DNA of 64,000 bases from Methylobacterium marchantiae (GCF_022179405.1 NZ_BPQT01000004.1:161165-225164); one strand, 5' to 3'; shown: positions 1 to 8,593, counted from the stretch's first letter. The notes: generated by a model not told the origin, from the letters alone. Numbers and translations are program-made.

Positions 1-151
1 GAAGCGTTGGCTTACCAACGCGAACCTGCTTAGCGGCGACCATTGGAACTGCCCTGGCGACGGGCACGGTCGCGCTGAGTTCCAGGGCCTACGCACAGGA
101 AGCCGCCGTCACCATCGATCAGCTCTCGGTGACGGCCTACCCTCTCCCGAA

Positions 152-198
152 CGAAGAAGGGCCCGGCCGGTCTCCCGGTCGGGCCCTTCTTCGTTTTC
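152..198. terminator. bidirectional intrinsic terminator
   Basis: A 19-base-pair stem with one G-T wobble (152-170 with 175-193) and a four-base loop, followed on the plus strand by TTTT at 194-197. It lies 20-70 bases past the stop of the minus-strand TerC gene, so it probably ends that transcript. The better T-run faces the other way, which suggests it also stops plus-strand transcription entering from the left. Confidence 0.75.
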
Positions 199-208
199 CC
201 GTGAAACA
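193..208. promoter_or_regulatory. weak parS-like 16-mer
   Basis: Read on the minus strand this is TGTTTCACGGGAAAAC. It keeps one perfect parS half site (TGTTTCACG), and 13 of 16 positions match the canonical parS TGTTTCACGTGAAACA. It shares the 14-mer TGTTTCACGGGAAA with the better candidate at 52518-52533. Overlap with the terminator tail makes chance more likely here. Confidence 0.25.
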
Positions 209-217
209 GCCTCCCCT

Positions 218-964
218 TCAGACCGGGCCGGTCTGCTTCGCCCGCCTCCTGCGGCGGGCGAGGAGGTTGAGCCCCTCCACACCGGCCGAGAAGGCCATGG
301 CGGTGTAGATGTAGCCCTTCGGCACATGCGCTCCGAAGCCCTCCGCGATCAGCGTCATGCCGATCATGATCAGGAATCCGAGGGCGAGCATGACCACGGT
401 CGGGTTGGCGGCGATGAAGCGCGCCAGGGGGTCGGCCGCGAGCAGCATGACGGTGACGGCGGTGATGACGGCGATCACCATGATCGGCACGTGATCGGTC
501 ATGCCAACGGCGGTGATGATGCTGTCGATGGAGAAGACGAGGTCGAGGACCAGGATCTGGCCGACGGCGGCGGCGAAGCTCAGGGTCACGGGGGATGAGG
601 TCTCCGCATGCCCGTCATCGGGATCGACGCTTTCATGGATCTCCTTCGTCGCCTTCCACAGCAGGAACAGGCCGCCGGCGATGAGGATCATGTCCCGCCA
701 GGAGAAGCCCTTGCCGAAGATCTCGAAGACCGGCTGCGTCAGGTGGACGATGTAGGCGACCGTGCCGAGCAGGCCCAGACGCAGGACCAGCGCGAGGCCG
801 ATGCCGATGCGGCGGGCCTTGGTCTGCTGATGGGCCGGCAGCTTGTTGGTGAGGATCGAGATGAAGATCAGGTTGTCGATGCCGAGCACCACCTCCATCA
901 CGATGAGAGTGGCGAGGGCCACCCAGGCGGTGGGGTCTGCGGCGAGCTGAAGAAGGGAATCCAC
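218..964 (-). CDS. TerC family integral membrane protein
   Basis: A 248-residue protein of about seven predicted membrane segments. It carries the two internally related TerC signatures, [13 protein letters not shown] near residue 25 and [12 protein letters not shown] near residue 140; their acidic residues inside the membrane are thought to bind metal. TerC family members are linked to tellurium resistance and to manganese or calcium export during metalation of secreted proteins; the substrate here is unknown. A cytosolic loop with DPDDGHAE separates the halves and an RRRRR tail ends the protein. It starts 27 bases after the lipid kinase gene stop, so the two are probably cotranscribed. Confidence 0.88.
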   Translation of the reverse strand: MDSLLQLAADPTAWVALATLIVMEVVLGIDNLIFISILTNKLPAHQQTKARRIGIGLALVLRLGLLGTVAYIVHLTQPVFEIFGKGFSWRDMILIAGGLFLLWKATKEIHESVDPDDGHAETSSPVTLSFAAAVGQILVLDLVFSIDSIITAVGMTDHVPIMVIAVITAVTVMLLAADPLARFIAANPTVVMLALGFLIMIGMTLIAEGFGAHVPKGYIYTAMAFSAGVEGLNLLARRRRRAKQTGPV

Positions 965-991
965 GGAAAGAGAACCTCGAACGTCGTCAGG

Positions 992-1906
992 TCAGGAAGC
1001 GGTGGGAATGATGCCGGGGCGCGCCGAAGGCTCGGGCGCATAGATCCGGATGGCCTTGGGCACGACCTTGAAATGGGCCGGCGTGTAGGTGGAGAGCTCG
1101 CCGTCCGTATTCACCGGCCTCGGCTTCTTGGTCTTCACAACGATCTCGGTGGTGTTGAAGGCGCGCACGTCGGCGGCCTTGCCCTGCGTGCCGCGGCGAA
1201 GGGCCGGCAGCAGCGCGATCAACCGCCACCAATGCGAGACTTCGAGGCTGTAGAAATCCAGCTTGCCGTCATCGACGGTAGCCGTCTCCTCCACCGTCAT
1301 GCCGCCGCCGTAGTGCCGGCCGTTGCCCACCGAGACCTGGATCGTCGTGATGGTCTCGGTCTGCCCGTCGTGTTCGAGATAGACCGTGAACGGCCGCACC
1401 CGCCGAAGAACCCGCATGGCCGCGATCGCGTAGCCGAGCGTGCCCCACTTCTTCTTCGATTCGGACGTGAGATCGCCGGCCAGCTCGGCCGAGAAGCCGA
1501 TGCTCGCCACGTTGAAGTAGTAGCGGCCGTTGACCCAGCCGAGATCGACCGCCTGCGGCTGGGCGGTGCCGATGAGGCGCGCGGCCTCCACCGGGTCGGT
1601 GGGCAGGCCGAGGGAGCGGGCGAGATCGTTGGCGGTGCCGAGCGGCAGGATGCCAAGCGGCAGGCCGGTCTCGACCAGGGCCGGTGCGGCGGAGTTCATG
1701 GTGCCATCGCCGCCGCCGAGGATGACGAGATCGCATTCCTTCGCATGGCGCTTGATCACCGCCGTGCAATCGGGATCGCCCGGCGGCTCGAATGGCTCGA
1801 TACCGGCATCACGCAGGGCCTCGCGGACGGAATCGAGGGAGAACGAACCGTTGCGCGCGTTCGGATTGACGAGGAGGAGCGCACGGCGGGTGGAGGCAGC
1901 GCTCAC
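992..1906 (-). CDS. diacylglycerol kinase family lipid kinase
   Basis: A 304-residue cytosolic kinase of the DAGK catalytic family (YegS/DgkB type), which phosphorylates a lipid alcohol using ATP. It shows ALLLVNPNAR near the N-terminus, the nucleotide-binding GGGDGT loop and LPLGTANDLARSLG, all diagnostic of this fold. The C-terminal beta domain ends with the NTDGE segment typical of the family. I chose GTG at 1906 because GGAGG lies seven bases upstream; an in-frame ATG at 1930 lacks this and would add eight residues. The exact lipid substrate cannot be told. The TerC gene follows by 27 bases. Confidence 0.88.
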   Translation of the reverse strand: MSAASTRRALLLVNPNARNGSFSLDSVREALRDAGIEPFEPPGDPDCTAVIKRHAKECDLVILGGGDGTMNSAAPALVETGLPLGILPLGTANDLARSLGLPTDPVEAARLIGTAQPQAVDLGWVNGRYYFNVASIGFSAELAGDLTSESKKKWGTLGYAIAAMRVLRRVRPFTVYLEHDGQTETITTIQVSVGNGRHYGGGMTVEETATVDDGKLDFYSLEVSHWWRLIALLPALRRGTQGKAADVRAFNTTEIVVKTKKPRPVNTDGELSTYTPAHFKVVPKAIRIYAPEPSARPGIIPTAS

Positions 1907-2412
1907 GCGTAAGCCTCCACGGACGGGCATCGCGAGATGCCTCGCGAAATCATTGAGACCACCACGTGTATCAGAACCCCCCGGTGCGTTCGCGCCGCGT
2001 GAGCGCAAAGGCAAAGAAGGGGTCCGACATCGCGGCCGACGCCTCGGCCGCCAGAGGGGCCCGGACCCGTCAAGCTCTCCAGAGGTGGGCGCTTGCGCGC
2101 TGATGGCAAGGGGTAGCGGCAGCGAGAGGAGGCATGAAGCAAAAGGAGATGTCCATGCCGCCGGATCGTGGACGTCCCGAGGCCGGTCGGATTCCGAGGG
2201 GTGGGAACAGCGGGCATAGCGCGTGGAACGATACCACGGGTAAGCGGCGGATCGGTGCGTCGTGCTAACGCTCGCGGGACGGCAGGTTCGCACGTCGAGC
2301 CATCTCGACCACGCGGGCAACCGAAAGCCCGACCTTGACGTTTCCCCCAGGCCGGGCGCTCTGATGCGGTCGTGCCCACCCTCCACGTCGTTCGCGACAG
2401 CGGTGAGATGCC
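1907..2412. other. 506-base intergenic region with a cruciform
   Basis: Divergent promoter region between the lipid kinase (minus) and an exported hypothetical protein (plus). No convincing small gene. The notable structure is a nested inverted repeat: outer arms GGGTCCG (2020-2026) and CGGACCC (2062-2068) enclosing CGGCCG (2033-2038) and CGGCCG (2045-2050). It could be an mRNA leader hairpin or a terminator; there is no T-run. Confidence 0.4.
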
Positions 2413-3261
2413 ATGCGCTACGGTCTGTTCTCCACCTGCTCGGCCGCCCTGCTCGGCGCGCTCCTCTCCGCCGGCAATGTCGACGCCCAGACGCGTCCGG
2501 CCTGGGTCGATCCTCCGGCCAAGGCGGAGACGAAGCCCGAGCCGAAAGCCGAAGCGAAGCCCGCTTCGCCCCTGGCCGAAAAGGACACACTACAGGGCAG
2601 CGCATCCCAGGCGACGAAGCCCGACACCGCCACGGCCGATGCCAGCGCTTCATCCGCCGAGGAGAAGAGTGCCGAAGCGCCGCAACGCACCCGTCGCAGC
2701 ATCCGCCAAGCCGAAGCGGGCGCCAGGCGCTCGCATCGCCGGCTGTCGAATGCCCCTCCGAACGCGCTCCCGATCACCGTCGCTCCCGGCATGGCGGTGG
2801 CCTCCGCCGACCGCTTCCCCGAATGGGCCGGCAAGGCGCAACGGCTGAGCGAGGATTATCTCGATACCGTCTCCGCCTCCGGCGACGGCATGGTCGCCGC
2901 GGCGCCGCGCTTCTACGCGGAACGTGTCCGCTTCCACGGCCGCATTCTGTCGCTCTCCGCCCTGATGGCGGAGAAGCGCCGCTTCGTCCGGCGTTGGCCC
3001 GAACGACGCTACGTGATGCAGGGCGGCTCCGCGCGCATCGCCTGCAGCGTCGGCACGGGAACCTGCATCGTGCGCTCCACCTTCGATTTTCGAGCCGACA
3101 ATCCACGGAACGGCGCGCGCTCTCAGGGCGTCGCGGAACTGACCCTCGAAGTCTCCTTCAACGGGCCGCGCCCGGTGATCGTGTCCGAATCGAGCCGGGT
3201 TCTGCGCCGCTACGCACCCGGACCGCTGAGCGCCGCAGCAGCGACGCAGCATGGCGCCTGA
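2413..3261 (+). CDS. exported hypothetical protein, NTF2-like C-terminus
   Basis: A 282-residue protein with an N-terminal signal peptide (cleavage probably after VDAQ, residue 26). A low-complexity Lys/Glu/Ala/Pro linker runs to about residue 115. The globular C-terminal part begins around LSEDYLDTVSASG, continues with FYAERVRFHGR and FVRRWPER, and ends in Ser/Arg-rich strands. That pattern resembles secreted SnoaL/NTF2-like domains common in Rhizobiales, whose function is unknown. Two cysteines (ACSVGTGTC) may form a disulfide. The next gene starts 16 bases downstream, so they probably share a transcript. Confidence 0.7.
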   Translation: MRYGLFSTCSAALLGALLSAGNVDAQTRPAWVDPPAKAETKPEPKAEAKPASPLAEKDTLQGSASQATKPDTATADASASSAEEKSAEAPQRTRRSIRQAEAGARRSHRRLSNAPPNALPITVAPGMAVASADRFPEWAGKAQRLSEDYLDTVSASGDGMVAAAPRFYAERVRFHGRILSLSALMAEKRRFVRRWPERRYVMQGGSARIACSVGTGTCIVRSTFDFRADNPRNGARSQGVAELTLEVSFNGPRPVIVSESSRVLRRYAPGPLSAAAATQHGA

Positions 3262-3276
3262 GACACATTCGAACCG

Positions 3277-4749
3277 ATGACATCGACCGCAGCCAGGAAC
3301 CCATCCGGAGACAAGGATCCCGTAAGGGACAAGAATCGCGCCGCGGGCAGGACGCCCACGGCGACGAAGGTGTCCGAAGGCGTCGAGGCGCCGGCCATCG
3401 TCGCAGCACGAGCCGCACGGGAATCCGTGAGGGTACTGATCGAGGCGGAGATCCGCCGGCAGGATGCATTTCCGGTGGCGCGACGGACATTGCAGCTGCT
3501 TGCCGAGGCCGTGGTCGAGCCGGCCGCCGCTCCCCCCTTCTACAGGATCGTGGATCGGTCCGGCACGCCGCGCGAGGGCGAGAACGGTCCGCTGACCCTG
3601 GAGGAACTGTTTGCGGAATTGCGGGAGCGCCACGGGGCATTGTTCGTGCCGGTCCCGCCGAAGCCCGTCGTCGAACCGCTGCCCGAGCCCACTACCTCCG
3701 AGGAGATCAAGGCGGCCACGGCGCGGTTCGTGGAGACGCAATCGGAGCTCGCACGCTCGGTGATGGCCCGCTCGGCCGCAAGGGGGAGGGCTGCGGCGAC
3801 CGCGGTCTCCGCCACCTGGTCGGAGACCCTGAGCGGGGTCAGGCACCAATTCGCCGATCGGCAGAGTCGCATTCCGGGCTCGGGCGCCCAGCTGACCTTG
3901 CGTGAGCGAGGTATCCGGATCGGTGCCGGTTTCGGCGACAAGGCACGGGCGACGATCGGTATCGCCCGCGAACGCTTGTCCACCTTCACCGGAAGCACCC
4001 GCTCTTCTTTTCCGGAAACGCCGCTTCAGGGATCGCAACCAACGGGCGCGCCTCGCATGTCCGGCCTGCTCGCCCGGGCCGGGAACGGGCTGCGCCGCCT
4101 TCGTCCGGATGAAGGCCATGTCCTGACCCGGCCGAGTACGCTGGCCGGTGCCGGCCTGCTCGGCGGGCTCGTCGTCGTCCTGGTCCTCGCCAATAGCGGC
4201 GGGGACGACAGGCCGACGATCGCACCGGATGCGGAGCTTCCCCGACAGGAGGCAAGGACGCCCGATTCGACTCCGGCGCCAGCCCCAGCTCCGCCTCAGC
4301 AGGCCCCGAGCCAGCCATCCACGCTGGTCAATCCGCGCGAGACCGTATCCCCCGCGAACCCTCCCGGCATGCCCGTGGAAGAACCGAGCCCCCCCTCGGC
4401 CGAAGAGGTTCCGACGAAGCCGCCGGAGCCCTCCAACGCCGTCACCGGCAAGACCGAGGTGATCGACACCGCGACCCTGCGCGTCGGCGGCAAGCTCGTG
4501 CGCCTGTTCGGCGTGGAGTGGGTCCGCGGCGGCCAGCCGGAGGAACTGACCCGCTACCTCGCAGGGCGCCCGGTGACCTGCCAGACGGTGGCCGGGAGCG
4601 AGGCCTATCTCTGCTCGGTGGAGGGCCGCGATCTTTCGGAAGTCGTCCTGTTCAACGGCGGAGGCCGTGCCTCCTCGGAAGCGACCCCCGACCTCGTCGC
4701 GGCCGAGGACCGGGCGCGGACGGAACGCCTGGGGGTGTGGGCGCGGTAA
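3277..4749 (+). CDS. single-span membrane protein with SNase-like C-terminal domain
   Basis: A 490-residue protein. Residues 1-285 are cytosolic, alpha-helical and charged, with no family I recognise. One membrane span lies at about 288-306 (LAGAGLLGGLVVVLVLA), followed by a Pro/Ala/Glu-rich linker (about 315-390). The last 95 residues (VIDTATLRVGGKLVRLFGVEW to the C-terminal LGVWAR) resemble a thermonuclease-type OB fold, as in other alphaproteobacterial SNase-like proteins. The usual catalytic Arg/Glu pattern is not clearly kept, so it may be a binding rather than a nuclease domain. The topology puts this domain in the periplasm. Confidence 0.7.
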   Translation: MTSTAARNPSGDKDPVRDKNRAAGRTPTATKVSEGVEAPAIVAARAARESVRVLIEAEIRRQDAFPVARRTLQLLAEAVVEPAAAPPFYRIVDRSGTPREGENGPLTLEELFAELRERHGALFVPVPPKPVVEPLPEPTTSEEIKAATARFVETQSELARSVMARSAARGRAAATAVSATWSETLSGVRHQFADRQSRIPGSGAQLTLRERGIRIGAGFGDKARATIGIARERLSTFTGSTRSSFPETPLQGSQPTGAPRMSGLLARAGNGLRRLRPDEGHVLTRPSTLAGAGLLGGLVVVLVLANSGGDDRPTIAPDAELPRQEARTPDSTPAPAPAPPQQAPSQPSTLVNPRETVSPANPPGMPVEEPSPPSAEEVPTKPPEPSNAVTGKTEVIDTATLRVGGKLVRLFGVEWVRGGQPEELTRYLAGRPVTCQTVAGSEAYLCSVEGRDLSEVVLFNGGGRASSEATPDLVAAEDRARTERLGVWAR

Positions 4750-4923
4750 GGCGCCGGCTCGGCATGGGAGGGAGATCGGTTTTCGACGCCGGTCGGTACG
4801 GGTCCGGCCGCCCCGCCTAGCCGGTAGGGGAGCCCTGACAAAACGTGCCGTCTCACGACGGCCGAGCTTGCACGGAAAGCGCAGCGCGGTGTCAATGTCG
4901 CGGTGCGGCGGCAGGGGACGCGA

Positions 4924-5916
4924 ATGGATCTCTCGATCGGGTTGAGCGTGGTGGCGGTGGCGCTCGTCGTCCTCGTGGTGGTCACCCTCGCCATCGGCAT
5001 CAACATCATTCCGCAGGGCTACGTCTACACGGTCGAGCGGTTCGGCCGTTATTCGCGCACCCTCGAATCCGGGCTGGGACTCATCGCTCCCTATGTCGAG
5101 CGGATCGGCCGGCGTGTGAACGTCATGGAGCAGGTGATCGAGGTGCCGAGCCAGGAGGCCTTCACCCGCGACAATGCGGGCGTGAAGATCGACGCGGTGG
5201 TGTTCTACCAGGTGCTCGATGCGGCCAAGGCCTCCTACGAGATCTCGAACCTCGAAACGGCGATGATGACGCTGACGATGACGAACATCCGCACTGTCGT
5301 CGGCTCCATGGATCTCGATCAGTTGCTGTCCCACCGCGACGAGATCAACGAGCGACTGCTCCACGTCATGGACGCGGCGTCATCCCCCTGGGGAGTGAAG
5401 ATGACCCGGATCGAGATCAAGGACATCCTGCCGCCCGCCGATCTCGCCGGCGCCATGGCGCGCCAGATGAAAGCCGAGCGCGAGAAGCGCGCCTCGGTGC
5501 TGGAAGCCGAAGGCCATCGCCAGGCCGACATCCTGCGCGCAGAGGGCCGCAAGCAATCCGCCATTCTCGAAGCCGAGGGCCGGCGCGAGGCGGCCTTTCG
5601 CGACGCTGAGGGCCGCGAGCGCAGCGCGGAGGCCGAGGCTCGGGCAACGGGCCTGATCAGCGAAGCCATCGCTCAGGGCGACCTTGCGGCGGCGAACTTC
5701 CTGGTGGCCGAAAAATACGTCGATGCGATCAAGGCCCTTGCCACGGCGCCGAACCAGCGGGTGGTGGTGGTGCCGATCGAGGCCGCGGCCCTTGCTGGCA
5801 CCCTGGGCGGCATCGCCGAGATCACCCGCAACGTATTCGGCGAGGGATCGGCTCCGCAGCGCAAGAGCTCCGGCCTGCCGCCGAAGGTCGGGCCGACCGG
5901 GGGAAGCGCCGCGTGA
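4924..5916 (+). CDS. SPFH/Band 7 (stomatin-like) membrane protein
   Basis: A 330-residue protein with an N-terminal hydrophobic anchor (residues 7-27) followed by IIPQGYVYTVERFGRYSRTL, the classic opening of the stomatin/QmcA branch of the SPFH family. The SPFH domain runs to about residue 185, then a long Ala/Glu/Arg coiled coil with repeated EAEGRR units. Members form oligomeric membrane scaffolds and often act with an NfeD partner, which is encoded directly downstream. I prefer ATG at 4924; the in-frame GTG at 4903 adds seven residues. Membrane quality control is inferred from the family. Confidence 0.9.
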   Translation: MDLSIGLSVVAVALVVLVVVTLAIGINIIPQGYVYTVERFGRYSRTLESGLGLIAPYVERIGRRVNVMEQVIEVPSQEAFTRDNAGVKIDAVVFYQVLDAAKASYEISNLETAMMTLTMTNIRTVVGSMDLDQLLSHRDEINERLLHVMDAASSPWGVKMTRIEIKDILPPADLAGAMARQMKAEREKRASVLEAEGHRQADILRAEGRKQSAILEAEGRREAAFRDAEGRERSAEAEARATGLISEAIAQGDLAAANFLVAEKYVDAIKALATAPNQRVVVVPIEAAALAGTLGGIAEITRNVFGEGSAPQRKSSGLPPKVGPTGGSAA

Positions 5917-6347
5917 TCCTCGATGTTCTGGCGGCCTTGGGTCCGGTCTGGACCTGGATCCTCATCGGGCTGATCCTGATGGGGGCGGAACTCGCCATCT
6001 CGGGCGTGTTCCTGGTCTGGCTCGGCACCGCGGCCCTGGTCACGGGGCTCGAAGTCGCCGTCGTGCCGATGCCGTGGCAGGCCCAGATCATCTTCTTCGC
6101 GGGACTCTCGGTCGGGCTGGTCATCCTGGCCCAGAAGCGGATGACGGGACGCCCCAACAGCCTCAACCGCGGCGCGCAAGGGTTGATCGGCCAGGAATTC
6201 CACCTCGATACCGCGATCACCAACGGATTCGGGCGGATCAAGGTCAACGACACGCTGTGGCGCGTCTCGGGACCCGATGCAGCGACGGGTACCCGCATCC
6301 GAGTCACGGGGATCGAGGGAACCGTGCTGATCGTGACCGTGGCCTGA
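5913..6347 (+). CDS. NfeD-like membrane protein, SPFH partner
   Basis: A 144-residue protein: two or three membrane helices in the first 75 residues, then a soluble C-terminal beta-barrel (about 85-144) with GQEFHLDTAI, NDTLWRVSG and RIRVTGIEGTVLIV, matching the NfeD OB-fold domain. The GTG start overlaps the stop of the stomatin-like gene by four bases, so the pair is translationally coupled. This is the short NfeD form without the N-terminal ClpP-class protease domain. Confidence 0.9.
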   Translation: MILDVLAALGPVWTWILIGLILMGAELAISGVFLVWLGTAALVTGLEVAVVPMPWQAQIIFFAGLSVGLVILAQKRMTGRPNSLNRGAQGLIGQEFHLDTAITNGFGRIKVNDTLWRVSGPDAATGTRIRVTGIEGTVLIVTVA

Positions 6348-6400
6348 CGTCGGTACGCCAAGATGGATGCCGTTTCCCGAACGACACCTGTGCGAGACAA

Positions 6401-6430
6401 CGGGCCGGAAGGGCAAGCCTCTCCGGCCCG
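6401..6430. terminator. hairpin terminator between convergent genes
   Basis: A perfect nine-base-pair stem (CGGGCCGGA 6401-6409 with TCCGGCCCG 6422-6430) lies between the convergent nfeD-like and ohr genes. T-runs are poor on both sides, so it may need help or act mainly as a 3' end stabiliser. Confidence 0.55.
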
Positions 6431-6445
6431 TGCATGGCGTGCGGT

Positions 6446-6868
6446 CTACGCGACGCTGATATCGACCTGGATGTTGCCGCGGGTGGCATGGGAATAGGGG
6501 CACACCACGTCAGCGCGCTTCACCAGGTCCTCGGCCTTGTCGCGCTCGATTCCGGGCAGAGTGGCCTTGAGGGTGACGACCAGACCGAAGCCCTCGCCAT
6601 CGTCGCGAGGACCGATGCCGACCGAGGATTCGACCTTGGCGTCCTCGGGGATCTTCACCTTGTCCTTGCCGGCGACGAACTTGATCGCGCCGAGGAAGCA
6701 GGCGGCATAGCCGGTGGCGAAGAGCTGTTCCGGGTTGGTGCCGTTCCCGCCGCCGCCGCCGAGTTCCTTCGGTGTGACGAGGGTGACATTGACCGCGTTG
6801 TCGTCGGTGGAGGCGGAGCCTTCACGGCCGCCGGTGGCATGGGCATGAGCGGTATAGAGAGCCTTCAT
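6446..6868 (-). CDS. ohr: organic hydroperoxide resistance protein Ohr
   Basis: A 140-residue OsmC/Ohr family thiol peroxidase that reduces organic and fatty-acid hydroperoxides. Both redox cysteines are in their usual contexts: C57 in GYAACFLGA and C123 in VVCPYSHATRGN. The N-terminus YTAHAHATGGREG is typical of Ohr rather than OsmC. Reading starts at ATG 6868; the open frame extends upstream but lacks homology there. It is divergent from a MarR family gene of the OhrR type, the usual arrangement. Confidence 0.95.
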   Translation of the reverse strand: MKALYTAHAHATGGREGSASTDDNAVNVTLVTPKELGGGGGNGTNPEQLFATGYAACFLGAIKFVAGKDKVKIPEDAKVESSVGIGPRDDGEGFGLVVTLKATLPGIERDKAEDLVKRADVVCPYSHATRGNIQVDISVA

Positions 6869-6985
6869 GGTCTTCTTTCTGCTTCCAGTGGAATGAGGGG
6901 GTAGATCCGACCACGGGGCCGGACGGTTCGACCGTTGAGGGAGGTGCTGCGCATCAGACGATCCGTCCGACGCACACAAACTAGG

Positions 6986-7035
6986 TTGCGCACAACTGAT
7001 ATCTCATATGGCATCGAACTCGATTGCGCGCAATC
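6986..7035. promoter_or_regulatory. candidate OhrR operators in the ohr-ohrR intergenic region
   Basis: Two related palindromes lie between the divergent ohr and ohrR genes: GTTGCGCACAAC around 6985-6996 (one mismatch) and GATTGCGCGCAATC at 7022-7035 (perfect 14-mer). Both contain TTGCGC-N-CAA and their centres are 38 bases apart. OhrR family proteins repress both genes from palindromic operators in such gaps; the assignment to this OhrR is inference. Confidence 0.6.
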
Positions 7036-7142
7036 CTCTTGCGGGATTGCCGCGTGTGAGGGTGACCATTCCGCATTTTCAACTAGATAGGGTACCCGGG
7101 TCGGACTCGACACCGCACCCGACAGAGAAGGAGGCCGCTACC

Positions 7143-7655
7143 ATGGCAGGCCGGCGCAACACGCAGACCACGGCGATCGACCAAGTTCCCGCGTCAGACC
7201 GCAGCGTCGACAGCCAACTCTGCTTCGCAGTCTATTCCGCGGCTCACGCCTTCGGGCGGGCCTATCGTGCGCTGCTGGCCGCCCATGACCTGACCTATCC
7301 ACAATATCTGGTCCTCCTCGTCCTGTGGCAACAGGAGGGCCTGACGGTGAAGGAGATCGGTACGCGCCTGTTCCTCGATTCCGGGACGCTGACGCCTCTC
7401 CTCAAACGCCTCGAAGCGTCGGGCCATGTCCGCCGAGCCCGCGATAGGGCCGATGAACGTCAGGTCAGCATCTTCCTGACCCTCAAGGGGCGTGACCTCG
7501 AGGGACGGATGGATTGCGTCCCCGGTCTGGCCGGCGCTCTCACCGGCATGTCGGAGGATGCCCGCCAAGCCCTCCTCGATTCCCTGGTGATGCTGCGTGG
7601 CGCGCTCCACGACAACGTCACCGGCACCAATGCGGGACCCGCAATCTCCACGTAA
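7143..7655 (+). CDS. ohrR: MarR family peroxide-sensing repressor OhrR
   Basis: A 170-residue winged-helix regulator. C27 ([18 protein letters not shown] region) is the conserved peroxide-sensing cysteine of OhrR, and C125 is placed like the resolving cysteine of two-Cys OhrR proteins. The DNA-binding wing is [14 protein letters not shown] chose ATG 7143 because AAGGAGG lies just upstream; the open frame begins at 7008 but that part would overlap the operator region. It is divergent from ohr, which it is expected to repress until oxidised. Confidence 0.92.
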   Translation: MAGRRNTQTTAIDQVPASDRSVDSQLCFAVYSAAHAFGRAYRALLAAHDLTYPQYLVLLVLWQQEGLTVKEIGTRLFLDSGTLTPLLKRLEASGHVRRARDRADERQVSIFLTLKGRDLEGRMDCVPGLAGALTGMSEDARQALLDSLVMLRGALHDNVTGTNAGPAIST

Positions 7656-7885
7656 CGGTCTTTTTCCAAGTAACGGTCATCCGGCATTCTCTCCTTGAAG
7701 ACGGAATGGACCGTTCCGGTGCCGTAATTCTCGAGCGGAAACGAAGCACCGCTCCGATAAGCCGCATGACGGCCATGCTTCGCGCAGCACGGTCGATGAC
7801 CCGCGACACAGGAAGGCCGCCCCTGCGTGAACGGGAGCGGCCTCGGTGACGATCGACAAAGTATTCTCGGCGACGAAGGTTCGGA

Positions 7886-7912
7886 GCCGCAACCGCTGTA
7901 ATCGGCTGCGGC
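7886..7912 (-). terminator. hairpin downstream of the cytochrome c gene
   Basis: A ten-base-pair stem with one wobble (GCCGCAGCCG and CGGTTGCGGC on the minus strand, seven-base loop), starting ten bases past the cytochrome stop. No good T-run follows. Confidence 0.45.
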
Positions 7913-7921
7913 CCCTGTTCG

Positions 7922-8290
7922 TCAGGACTTCGTCTTGAGGTAGGCGATCAGATCGGCGATCTTCTTGTCGTCCTTGAGGCCCGGATAGACCATCTTGGTG
8001 CCGGGCACCTTGGCCTTGGGATCCTTCAGCCATTCCTTGAGATTCGCATCGTCCCAGGTGATGCCGGAATTCTTCAGCGCGGCGGAGAAGCTGTAGCCGT
8101 CATGGCCCTCGCCGGCCTTTTCGCCGTACACGCCCTTGAGGCTCGGACCGACGCCGTTCTTCTCGAAATTGTGGCAGGCCTTGCACGCCGAGAAGACTTT
8201 CTCACCGGCAGCAGCGTCGCCGGCTTCCTGGGCCTGCGCGGACATCGGGAGCATCAGCGCGAGCGCGGCGCCGAGGATGAGGTGACGCAT
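7922..8290 (-). CDS. periplasmic class I c-type cytochrome
   Basis: A 122-residue protein with a cleavable signal peptide (cut near AQAQ, residue 21). Heme is attached at C36-K-A-C39-H40, and M100 in GTKMVYPGL is the distal ligand. Length and the GPSLKGVYG segment fit the cytochrome c2/c550 group, small soluble electron carriers between periplasmic dehydrogenases and oxidases. GGAGG at a good distance supports ATG 8290 over the upstream in-frame ATG. No dehydrogenase gene is adjacent, so its partner is unknown. Confidence 0.93.
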   Translation of the reverse strand: MRHLILGAALALMLPMSAQAQEAGDAAAGEKVFSACKACHNFEKNGVGPSLKGVYGEKAGEGHDGYSFSAALKNSGITWDDANLKEWLKDPKAKVPGTKMVYPGLKDDKKIADLIAYLKTKS

Positions 8291-8593
8291 CGTTTTATTT
8301 CCTCCGTTGGGCGGCATGAGCCGGTCTAGCTTATGGCAGAGCTTTTTGGTTTAGAACAGATCGAGACTGGGAACGTTCCAAACTCACCTAGGGTCCCTGC
8401 GACGAAAGGAAGCCCGATCGGGCGTTTTCGCTTCGGGGCAAACGTCGGCACACCACAAACGGATGCACCGAAACCGGTTTTCGTTTAGACGTCGTCCAAT
8501 TCCATTGTCCTGAACGGCTCACCGCCAAGTTTTAGTCCTTCCAAGCTGAGCGAGAGCTGAAGACGGGTCGATACGCCGAGGAGCCTGCGCCCC
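8291..8593. other. 303-base divergent promoter region
   Basis: Lies between the cytochrome c gene (minus) and the GlcD-like gene (plus). I see no gene in it. A short palindrome GAAACCGGTTTTC near 8470 and two A/T-rich patches are present, but nothing I can assign to a known regulator. Confidence 0.4.

Larger units (their letters stand above)
3..308 (+). pseudogene. possible truncated TonB-dependent receptor leader
   Basis: An open frame enters from the left edge with no visible start. It reads as a signal peptide ending in AYAQ followed by EAAVTIDQLSVTA, the pattern that opens many TonB-dependent outer-membrane receptors just before the plug domain. After about 50 residues the resemblance stops, the frame runs through a strong terminator hairpin and ends antisense to the TerC gene. 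No plug or barrel sequence follows. I infer a decayed or deletion-truncated receptor; it could also be a chance open frame. Confidence 0.3.

Noticed and set aside
965-991. yybP-ykoY manganese riboswitch for the TerC gene
   Set aside because: Only 27 bases separate TerC from the preceding gene, too few for the riboswitch.
608-1912. Long plus-strand open frame antisense to the lipid kinase
   Set aside because: Translation is low-complexity Arg/Asp/Gly-rich with no recognisable motif, while the minus strand has a clear DAGK family protein.
2650-5364. 904-residue minus-strand open frame
   Set aside because: It is antisense to two coding genes and the SPFH gene, lacks motifs and reflects high GC content.
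8464-8490. GAAACCGGTTTTC palindrome as a parS or regulator site
   Set aside because: It does not fit parS or a motif I know, and short GC-centred palindromes are common by chance.
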